Position numbers and translations under genes: made by a program | Notes under the pieces: model-generated | Seen by the model: only the letters and a program-made list of their open reading frames with translations | Databases searched by the model: none | What the model was told of the DNA's origin: nothing | From: JACQFK01 sp964619955 | Lineage (GTDB): Bacteria; Planctomycetota; MHYJ01; JACPRB01 | DNA length: 5,663 nt | Assembly: GCA_964619955.1 (NCBI GenBank) | Contig: CAZUJF010000068.1 | Location: 1 to 5,663, forward strand | Direction: 5' to 3' | In this document: in pieces, positions 1 to 5,176 of the stretch | Layout of the letters: each line of letters opens with the position of its first letter | How positions within the stretch are numbered: position 1 is the first letter of the stretch

Positions 1-75
1 AGACCCAACAAAACAGACGGGCTGCTTTGTTGCCCGCAGGAGGCAACAAAGCAGCCCGTCTGTTTTGTTGGGTCT
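1..75. repeat. Perfect 34-bp inverted repeat with 7-nt loop
   Basis: Bases 1-34 are the exact reverse complement of bases 42-75, with loop CGCAGGA at 35-41. The arms are visibly less GC-rich (about half) than the flanking genes. The symmetry reaches base 1 of the window, so the element could extend further to the left. It begins 11 nt past the stop codon of the last lipoprotein gene. It may be a strong transcription terminator, a dispersed intergenic palindrome, or a fold-back artefact at a contig end. The inverted repeat itself is certain. Its role is not. Confidence 0.97.
7..69 (-). terminator. Candidate intrinsic (possibly bidirectional) terminator of the operon
   Basis: In the minus-strand transcript a long GC-containing stem (core around 16-34 pairing with 42-60) is followed by a U-rich stretch, TGTTTTGTT. 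By symmetry the complementary A-rich stretch precedes the stem, so the same structure would work on either strand. It lies just after the stop of the last minus-strand gene, where an operon terminator is expected. The stem is much longer than usual for an intrinsic terminator, and the U-tract is interrupted by G. Protection of the mRNA 3' end or a mobile palindrome are therefore alternatives. Confidence 0.55.
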
Positions 76-88
76 GTCTTGTTGGGTC
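61..88. repeat. 14-bp tandem direct repeat abutting the last stop codon
   Basis: Bases 61-74 (TGTTTTGTTGGGTC) and 75-88 (TGTCTTGTTGGGTC) differ at one position. A third copy lies inverted at 2-15 inside the left arm of the palindrome. The second tandem copy covers two bases of the stop codon at 87-89 of the downstream-most lipoprotein gene, so the repeat is joined directly to the coding end. It looks like a local duplication of the palindrome's outer edge. No function is known. Confidence 0.9.
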
Positions 89-1202
89 AGTCGAGCCAGG
101 CTTGCATCGAGCGCGGATCCACCCGGAGGCTGCGGCCCTTCAGGCCGGCGTTGCCGAGCACGAACGCGGCGGGGATGCCGAACGAGGCGTCCAGGTTCGA
201 CGGAAAGGCGGCCGTCTCGACGGCGGGCAGGGCGAGCCGGACCGTGCCCAGCTGCAGCGCCACCAGGCGCCCCCCCAGCTGCTGCAGATGGAAGTCCGAC
301 GCCGCCAGCGTCACGTTCTGCAGCGCGCTGCCGATCCCGACGAAGACCGTCGCGGACCCGTTCGCCGTGCCGCCCAGCAGCAGGTTCCGCTCGCCCGCCC
401 AGAGCAGCGGCAGCCCCCCCGGCGGCGTCTCCGATCCGGGACGCCGCAGCGTCAGACGCGAGCGCCGGAAGTCGATCGTGAAGTCGTGGTGCATCAGCAG
501 CGAGAGCCCGATCGCCCCCGCGATCTCGTGGGCGCCCAGCCGCTTCAGGGGGCTCACATGCACCGGCACCTGGCGCAGCGTCCAGCGCCCCAGGGCGAAT
601 TCCTTCACCACCCCCTCCTCCCCGGCCTCCAACCCCGCGCGCCGCGCGAAATCCCGGTCCAGCACGAGCTCGTCCTGCTGCGTGTCCAGCAGGAAGAGCC
701 CTTCGCGCCCGTTCACGCGGGCGGAGAGCACGGGGGCCGGGTGGGTCTGGACGAAGTCGACCGCGGTCTCCTCCGGATTGCCGGGCCCCGCATACGCGAC
801 GCCGCGGCCGAGGAGCTCGTATTTCCGGGTGAGGACGGGGTCGTTCAGGAGCCGCGTCGTCCGGGCCGCGCCGTTGAAATCGTCGAGCCTCAGCTGCGCC
901 GAGAGCAGGTCCAGCGTGGCCTGCTGGCGCTGAGCGAGATCGTTGAAATCGGCCACGCGCCCCGTGACCAGGGGGACCAGCAGTTCCAGCGCCTCCCGGT
1001 CGCGGCGGCGCAGGAGGTGGAGCCGGGCGAGCAGGTGTTTCGCGGAAACGCCCGTCGCGCCGCGGAGCAGGAGTTCCGCCCGGTCGAGGTCGCCCTTCGC
1101 CATCGCCTCCAGGCCGCGCTCCTCCGCCCCGGGGCCCGCGGCATCCCGGCCCCCGCAGGCCGCCAGGACCAGGATCAGCCCCAGCGCCGTCGTCTTCATC
1201 AT
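87..1202 (-). CDS. Lipoprotein with degenerate two-lobed aspartic-protease-like (retropepsin-type) domain
   Basis: A 371-residue predicted lipoprotein. A short positive N-terminus and a hydrophobic stretch end in lipobox LAAC (residues 13-16, Cys16). Residues about 25-135 are helical, with TPR-like pairs. Residues about 158-253 resemble a retropepsin-like (gag-type) aspartic protease lobe: ARVNG, hydrophobic strand, LLDTQ at 171-175, then GAIGLSLL (229-236) and FTIDF (241-245). The usual DTG/DTS is DTQ. Residues about 280-371 look like a second lobe, with FVLGNAGLKGRSLRVDP (347-363) matching the end of the first, but a Thr appears to replace the catalytic Asp. A binding or scaffold role in the envelope is therefore more likely than proteolysis. 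That is inference. The start is ATGATG: the first ATG overlaps the previous stop as ATGA, and the second would shorten the protein by one residue. GGAG lies 5 nt upstream of the first ATG. It is the last gene of the operon. Confidence 0.88.
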   Translation of the reverse strand: MMKTTALGLILVLAACGGRDAAGPGAEERGLEAMAKGDLDRAELLLRGATGVSAKHLLARLHLLRRRDREALELLVPLVTGRVADFNDLAQRQQATLDLLSAQLRLDDFNGAARTTRLLNDPVLTRKYELLGRGVAYAGPGNPEETAVDFVQTHPAPVLSARVNGREGLFLLDTQQDELVLDRDFARRAGLEAGEEGVVKEFALGRWTLRQVPVHVSPLKRLGAHEIAGAIGLSLLMHHDFTIDFRRSRLTLRRPGSETPPGGLPLLWAGERNLLLGGTANGSATVFVGIGSALQNVTLAASDFHLQQLGGRLVALQLGTVRLALPAVETAAFPSNLDASFGIPAAFVLGNAGLKGRSLRVDPRSMQAWLD

Positions 1203-2131
1203 TTCTTCTCCGCCCGCCGCGCGCGGTCGAGTTCGACCCGGAAGAGCCCCCGCACCTCCTCGTCGGCGTAGAGGGCGATCGCCTGCTCGCAGAGCGGGAT
1301 CGCGAGCTTCGGAGCGCCGCGGTCGATGAGGACCCTCGCGAGCGCCAGATTGCCCTCCGGCTGGGCCCGCAGACCCACCGCCCGGCGCAGATCCCGTTCG
1401 GCCGAGACCAGGTCCCCCCGCTCCCGGGCCAGCAGCCCCCGGTTGTACCACGCCGCGAAACAGTCGGCATCCAGCCGGATCGCCTCGTCGTAATCCCTGA
1501 GCGCCCCTTCCAGGTCCGCGCGGACGCGGTGCCGGGCGAGGCCGCGCGCGGCGACGTACGAGGCCCGCCGGGGCTCCAGCCTCACCGCCTGCTCGAAATC
1601 CGCGAGCGCCTCGGCGCCGCGTCCCGTCGCGAGCCGCATGTTTCCCCGGTGGTAGGCGAGTTCCGGGTTCCCCGGATCCAGCGCCAGGGCCCGGTCCAGG
1701 CAGAGGCCCGCTTCGTCGAAACGCCGGCGCTCCATCAGCACGCGGCTGCGGCCGATCAGGGCCCGGAGGTGCGCGGGATCCAGGTCCAGGGCGAACCCGA
1801 AATTCCGGTCGGCCTCGGCCAGGTCGGCACGGCTGATGGCGCGGACGCCTTCGTTGTAGTAGCCGTCCGCAAGGCCCGCTCCGAGCTTGCGCGCCGCCTC
1901 GAGATCCGCGGGATGCCCCAGCCGGGCGCGCAGCAGCAGGGCCTCGACGTGATCCGGAGCCAGCTTCAAGGCCGCCTCCAGCTCCTTCCCCGCGGCCTCG
2001 CGGTCCCCCCGGGCGAGCTGCTGTTCCGCCCGGGCGACGTGGTGCTCGGGCTTCGGCTCCTCCGGTTTCAGCTCCGCAGGGGGCGAACCGCTGCAGGAGG
2101 AGAGCAGGACCAGCAGCAGCGCGATCCTCAC
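1199..2131 (-). CDS. TPR-repeat lipoprotein
   Basis: A 310-residue predicted lipoprotein built almost wholly of tetratricopeptide repeats. The start is GTG, preceded by GGAGGT with 5-nt spacing and overlapping the previous stop as GTGA. Translation gives a signal peptide MRIALLLVLLSSC, with lipobox LSSC at residues 10-13. After a Pro/Glu-rich linker (17-30), about seven TPR-like helix pairs follow (roughly 29-62, 88-121, 122-155, 156-189, 190-223, 224-256 and 257-291). Several end with the typical ALxLDP or AVRLEP signature, as in ALDLDPAH and ALALDPGN. TPR arrays mediate protein-protein contacts, so it is likely an envelope-anchored scaffold. Its partner could be the aspartic-protease-fold lipoprotein encoded directly downstream through an ATGA overlap. 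The in-frame opening extends much further upstream, but that part lies over the zinc-ribbon gene and has no recognisable domain. Confidence 0.92.
   Translation of the reverse strand: MRIALLLVLLSSCSGSPPAELKPEEPKPEHHVARAEQQLARGDREAAGKELEAALKLAPDHVEALLLRARLGHPADLEAARKLGAGLADGYYNEGVRAISRADLAEADRNFGFALDLDPAHLRALIGRSRVLMERRRFDEAGLCLDRALALDPGNPELAYHRGNMRLATGRGAEALADFEQAVRLEPRRASYVAARGLARHRVRADLEGALRDYDEAIRLDADCFAAWYNRGLLARERGDLVSAERDLRRAVGLRAQPEGNLALARVLIDRGAPKLAIPLCEQAIALYADEEVRGLFRVELDRARRAEKK
1208..1211 (-). promoter_or_regulatory. Shine-Dalgarno GGAG for the protease-fold lipoprotein
   Basis: GGAG lies inside the last codons of the TPR gene, 5 nt before the first ATG and 8 nt before the second of the ATGATG pair. 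It does not decide between the two starts, but it supports translation beginning here and not at an upstream codon of the long open frame. Confidence 0.6.
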
Positions 2132-2463
2132 GACGACCTCCGGAAGAGGGCGGCGAAGCGGGGGTCCGCCCGGACCTTCGCCAGCGCCGGGTCGTTGCGC
2201 AGCAGCTCGGGGTCGAAGCCGTCGCGCAGGGCCTCCGCGACCCCGTCCAGCGCCGCATCGATCTCCCCGCGGCGCGCATGGGCGACGGCGCGTTCGTGCG
2301 CCGGGTGCGCCGCGCTTTCGAAGCGCACGAACTTCGCCTGGATGAAGTTGTCCGCGCGCGCGGCGCCGCACTTCGGGCAGGTCGCCCCGTCGAGGAGGCT
2401 GCCCTCCGGGACCTCGTAGGCGTGGGCGCAGTTCAGGCAGCCCAGCTTCACGGCGCGTCCCAT
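2128..2463 (-). CDS. Small zinc-ribbon protein with TPR-like C-terminal tail
   Basis: A 111-residue protein, probably cytoplasmic, with no signal peptide or membrane segment. Residues 9-32 hold CxxC (C9, C12) and CPKC (C29, C32), a four-cysteine zinc ribbon with 16 residues between the pairs. Residues about 53-82 form a helix pair like one TPR unit (HERAVAHARRGEIDAAL). The end, 84-108, has the DPxL/DPRFxxL signature (NDPALAKVRADPRFAAL) often seen closing TPR regions in Planctomycetota, Acidobacteriota and Myxococcota. The ATG at 2463 overlaps the regulator by 16 bp and is preceded by an A/G-rich run. An in-frame GTG at 2451 would give 107 residues, has GGGA 6 nt upstream, and would form the same 4-bp GTGA overlap as the neighbouring junctions, so it is a serious alternative. 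The function is unknown. An adaptor role in regulation is a guess from its position after the activator. Confidence 0.85.
   Translation of the reverse strand: MGRAVKLGCLNCAHAYEVPEGSLLDGATCPKCGAARADNFIQAKFVRFESAAHPAHERAVAHARRGEIDAALDGVAEALRDGFDPELLRNDPALAKVRADPRFAALFRRSS
2136..2141 (-). promoter_or_regulatory. Strong Shine-Dalgarno GGAGGT fixing the GTG start of the TPR lipoprotein
   Basis: GGAGGT ends 4 nt (its GGAGG core 5 nt) before a GTG that overlaps the zinc-ribbon stop codon. The lipobox signal peptide begins exactly at this GTG, so the two observations together settle the start. Confidence 0.75.
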
Positions 2464-3773
2464 TTCTTCTTCTTTTCCCAGAGCGTCTTGCGGCTGATGC
2501 CGAGGCGGTCGGCGATCTCCTGCAGCTCCAGATGGCCGCCGAAGGTTTCGAGCGTGCGCCGGATGTGCTCGTCGATCGAGAGGAGCGCCGGCGCGGCGGC
2601 CTCCCGCGGCGGCTGCAGGAAGGCGAAGTCCCGCGCGCCCAGCGAAAGACCGTCCGCGAGGGAGGCCGCGCGGCGCAGGGCGTTGACCAGCTCGCGCACG
2701 TTGCCGGGCCAGGCGTGATCCGTCAGCACCGCGAGCGCGGCCTTCGAGACGCTGCGGCGGGGCAGGCCGGTTTCCCGGGACACGCGGTCGAGGATGCGGT
2801 CGATGAGGAGGGGCAGGTCGTCCTTGCGCTCGCGGAGGGACGGCAGGTCCAGGCGCAGCACGTTCAGGCGGTAATAGAGGTCCCGGCGGAACTCGCCGCG
2901 TTCCAGGTCCTCGTTCGTCGCGGCGACGACGCGCACGTCGACCTTCACGGAGTCGGACGCGCCGAGGCGGCGCAGTTCGCCGGTCTCGAGGACGCGCAGG
3001 AGGGATTCCTGGGCCTGCGGGGGGAGGCAGGCGACCTCGTCGAGGAAGAGCGTGCCGCCGTGGGCCTGTTCGAAGAGGCCCGCGTGATCGCGCTCGGCCC
3101 CGGTGAAGGCGCCCTTCATGTGGCCGAAGAGCTCGGAGTCCGCGAGCGTTTCCGGAAGCGCGGCGCCGTTCGCCGCGACGAAGGGCCCGGCGGCGCGCGC
3201 GCTGCGGCGGTGCAGGGCCCGGGCGACGAGCTCCTTGCCCGTGCCGCTTTCGCCCCAGATCAGGACGGGATAGGGCGACGCGGCGCAGCGTTCGATCAGC
3301 TTGTAGAGCGTCTGCATCGGGGCCGACGAGCCCACGAGATCGTCGAGCCCCTCGCGGCGCCGCGCGGCGGCGAGGGCGAGGTCGAGGCGGCGCGCGACGG
3401 CGTCCAGGCGGTCCAGGTCCTTGAACAATCCGGGCGTGCCGGGGTGGTCGAGGTAGACGGCGCCGTCGGAGCTGCGCAGGGGGAGGGCGCAGACGGAGCG
3501 GACGCGCTGCCCGCGGAGGCTTTCGAGGGTGGAGAGTTCCGCCTCGGCGGCGAGCAGGGGACGGCCCTCCGCGAGCGCGCGTTCCAGCAGCGTGCGGCTG
3601 ACCTTGTCCTCGCCGGGCTCGCCGCGGGAGCAGCGCACGCGGAGTTCGCCCTGCTCGCGGAGCACGAGGTAGCCCCGGCCGGCGCCGGCGGCCGCGACGA
3701 GGGCCTCCAGCACGCGCGCGGGATCCGGGTCGGCGGCGGCGTCGAGCAGGCGCAGCAGTTCGTCGTCCTTCAC
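2448..3773 (-). CDS. Sigma-54-dependent activator, GAF-like/AAA+/Fis-type HTH
   Basis: A 441-residue bacterial enhancer-binding protein, which would use ATP hydrolysis to open promoters bound by sigma-54 RNA polymerase. Residues about 1-140 look like a GAF sensor domain (VCALPLRSSDGAVYLDHPG, 95-113), with no response-regulator or FHA domain visible. The AAA+ domain follows: entry motif LVGSSAPM (146-153), Walker A GESGTGKE (174-181), an intact sigma-54 contact loop GAFTGA (221-226), Walker B GGTLFLDE (239-246), sensor I VVAATN (282-287), arginine-finger region FRRDLYYRLNV (295-305), and sensor II GNVREL (357-362). A Fis-type helix-turn-helix sits near 412-438. The GTG start has GGGAG 8 nt upstream and overlaps the mutase stop as GTGA. 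A longer in-frame opening upstream is only Arg/Pro-rich shadow. With no histidine kinase adjacent, a ligand or partner protein may act through the GAF domain (inference). The target promoter is not evident here. Confidence 0.95.
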   Translation of the reverse strand: MKDDELLRLLDAAADPDPARVLEALVAAAGAGRGYLVLREQGELRVRCSRGEPGEDKVSRTLLERALAEGRPLLAAEAELSTLESLRGQRVRSVCALPLRSSDGAVYLDHPGTPGLFKDLDRLDAVARRLDLALAAARRREGLDDLVGSSAPMQTLYKLIERCAASPYPVLIWGESGTGKELVARALHRRSARAAGPFVAANGAALPETLADSELFGHMKGAFTGAERDHAGLFEQAHGGTLFLDEVACLPPQAQESLLRVLETGELRRLGASDSVKVDVRVVAATNEDLERGEFRRDLYYRLNVLRLDLPSLRERKDDLPLLIDRILDRVSRETGLPRRSVSKAALAVLTDHAWPGNVRELVNALRRAASLADGLSLGARDFAFLQPPREAAAPALLSIDEHIRRTLETFGGHLELQEIADRLGISRKTLWEKKKKWDAP

Positions 3774-5149
3774 GCGAGGCACTCCCGGAGCAATCGCTCC
3801 CCGCGCTCGGCGAGGTCGAGCGCGCGCGCCTGCGTCGGGGCGTCGCTGTAGACGCGGATGAGCGGCTCGGTGCCGCTGCGCCGGAAGAGCAGCCACGCGT
3901 GGTCGCGGTAGACGCGCTTGAGGCCGTCGAGGGTGTCGTCGCGGTCGAGACCGTCGTTGAGCTCGCGGCGCAGGCGTGCGGCCACGCGCTCGAGGACGGC
4001 CTCGTGGCGCGCGCTGTCCACGTCGACGTTCCGCTTCACCTGGTGGAAGCGCGGGACGTCCCCGAGCAGATCGGCGAAGCTGCGGCCGCTGCGGGCCATG
4101 AGTTCGAGCAGGCGGCCCGCGCTGTAGAGCCCGTCCGCCCAGGGGAAGGCGCGGGCGAACCAGTACTTGCCGGATTCCTCGTAGCTGTAGACGGCGCCGC
4201 GGGTCTTGAGGGCCTCGACGATGTGCGGCTGCCCGACGCGGCAGTACTCGAGGCGCGCGCCGCGTTCGGCGCAGACGCGCTCGATGAGGCCGGAGGAGTT
4301 GACGGGGACGACGCAGAGGTCGTCCTTCTGCAGTTCCTGGCGGGCGAAGAGGGCGCCGACGGCGTCCTCGCTCGCGGGCGTTCCGCCGGCGTCGATGAAG
4401 AGCGAGCGGTCGGCGTCGACGTCGAAGCAGACGCCGAGATCGTGCTTTCCGGCGCGCACGGCGGCGATCGCGGCGCCGACGGTGCCGGCGCGGGGTTCGC
4501 TGGGCCGGTCGGGGACGGGGTTGGGGTCGAAGTGGATGAGGTCGACGGCGCAGCCGAGCCACTCGAAGAACTCCTTGGCGATGTAGGAGGCGGCGCCGTT
4601 GGCGGGGTCCACGAGGACGCGGAACTTCTTCGAGCGGCAGAGGCGGGTCTCGAGGCGCTGCATGATCTCGCTGATGTAGAGCTCGAAGGGGTGGAAGGCC
4701 TCCTCGAGGCGGCCGATCCTGGAGGCGGGGACGCCGTCGGGGCGCTCGTCCAGGGCGGCCTCGACCTCGTCGGTGAGCGAGAAGGGGGCGATGGCGCCGT
4801 CGGCTTCGAGGAGGAGGAGGCCGATGCGGTCGGGGGGCATGTGGGAGCCGGTGACGAGGAGGCCGCCGGCCTGTCCGGTGCGGGCGATGTTGAGGGAGAA
4901 GGCGCCGGTGGGGACGCAGCCGTGGAACTGGACGTGGAAGCCCTCGCCCGCGAAGCCGGCGGAGGCGGCGCGGCCGAGGAGTTCGGCGCCGTAGCGGGTG
5001 TCGTGGGCGACGGCGATGGAGGACCCGGTCGTGCCGCGGCGGCGGAGGACCCGGGCGTAGGCGCGGGCGAGGCGGAGGGCGAGCTCGGGCGTGATGTCGC
5101 GGTTGGTCACGCCGCGGATGCCGGCGGTGCCGAACAATCGGGAGCCCAT
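3770..5149 (-). CDS. Alpha-D-phosphohexomutase (GlmM/phosphomannomutase-type), divergent active site
   Basis: A 459-residue cytoplasmic enzyme of the usual family length, expected to interconvert sugar 1- and 6-phosphates through a phosphoserine. The N-terminus LFGTAGIRG (5-13) followed by TNRDITPELALRLA recalls GlmM-like proteins, including archaeal ones. The phosphoserine loop is TGSHMPPDRIG (100-110, Ser102), the metal loop DVDADR (243-248), the sugar-binding loop EESGK (324-328), and the phosphate-binding loop RSGTEP (424-429) in the C-terminal domain. Compared with the usual TASHNP and E-x-SGH motifs, Asn is Met104 and His is Lys328. The fold and chemistry are probably kept, but substrate preference cannot be told: glucosamine-, mannose- or glucose-phosphate are all possible. 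The ATG fits the family N-terminus, yet no Shine-Dalgarno is seen in the 27-nt gap upstream. Its stop overlaps the regulator's start, so the products are likely co-expressed. Confidence 0.93.
   Translation of the reverse strand: MGSRLFGTAGIRGVTNRDITPELALRLARAYARVLRRRGTTGSSIAVAHDTRYGAELLGRAASAGFAGEGFHVQFHGCVPTGAFSLNIARTGQAGGLLVTGSHMPPDRIGLLLLEADGAIAPFSLTDEVEAALDERPDGVPASRIGRLEEAFHPFELYISEIMQRLETRLCRSKKFRVLVDPANGAASYIAKEFFEWLGCAVDLIHFDPNPVPDRPSEPRAGTVGAAIAAVRAGKHDLGVCFDVDADRSLFIDAGGTPASEDAVGALFARQELQKDDLCVVPVNSSGLIERVCAERGARLEYCRVGQPHIVEALKTRGAVYSYEESGKYWFARAFPWADGLYSAGRLLELMARSGRSFADLLGDVPRFHQVKRNVDVDSARHEAVLERVAARLRRELNDGLDRDDTLDGLKRVYRDHAWLLFRRSGTEPLIRVYSDAPTQARALDLAERGERLLRECLA
3782..3786 (-). 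promoter_or_regulatory. Shine-Dalgarno GGGAG fixing the GTG start of the sigma-54 activator
   Basis: GGGAG lies inside the final codons of the mutase, 8 nt before the GTG at 3773-3771. Together with the GTGA overlap, this supports the GTG over any start far upstream in the same frame. Confidence 0.6.
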
Positions 5150-5176
5150 GGGTGTGGGGCTAACTTACCCGAGGGC
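5150..5176. other. 27-nt intergenic gap
   Basis: This is the only gap between genes apart from the repeat region at the left edge. No terminator-like stem with a T-tract, no convincing Shine-Dalgarno and no promoter hexamers are visible. The mutase may therefore be read through from the beta-propeller gene or translated from a weak or non-canonical initiation region. Confidence 0.6.

Noticed and set aside
61..88. Start of a CRISPR or iteron array
   Set aside because: Only two 14-bp units with no spacers, and a third copy that is inverted. Neither CRISPR geometry nor a replication origin is supported.
27..1271. Long plus-strand open frame of 414 codons antisense to the protease-fold lipoprotein
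   Set aside because: Its product is Arg/Gln/Pro-rich with no domain, and the opposite strand encodes a clear signal peptide and fold. High GC readily creates such frames.
1203..2279. N-terminal extension of the protease-fold lipoprotein to 730 residues
   Set aside because: The extension is Arg/Gly/Pro shadow sequence over the TPR gene, and a lipobox signal peptide begins at 1202.
1529..2419. Plus-strand open frame antisense to the TPR lipoprotein and zinc-ribbon genes
   Set aside because: No recognisable domain, composition typical of shadow translation, and it spans the junction of two well-supported genes.
2532..3851. Plus-strand open frame of 439 codons antisense to the sigma-54 activator
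   Set aside because: The minus strand here carries every AAA+ motif in order. The antisense product is Ala/Glu/Arg low-complexity and overlaps two real genes.
3774..4562. N-terminal extension of the sigma-54 activator to 704 residues
   Set aside because: The extra 263 residues are almost all Arg/Pro/Ala and lie over the mutase's conserved core. The GTG at 3773 has a Shine-Dalgarno and the coupled overlap.
5150..5176. Terminator or sigma-54 promoter between the propeller and mutase genes
   Set aside because: The only pairing is a short GGG/CCC around a loop with no T-tract, and no GG-N10-GC element with good flanking matches was found in or just upstream of the gap.
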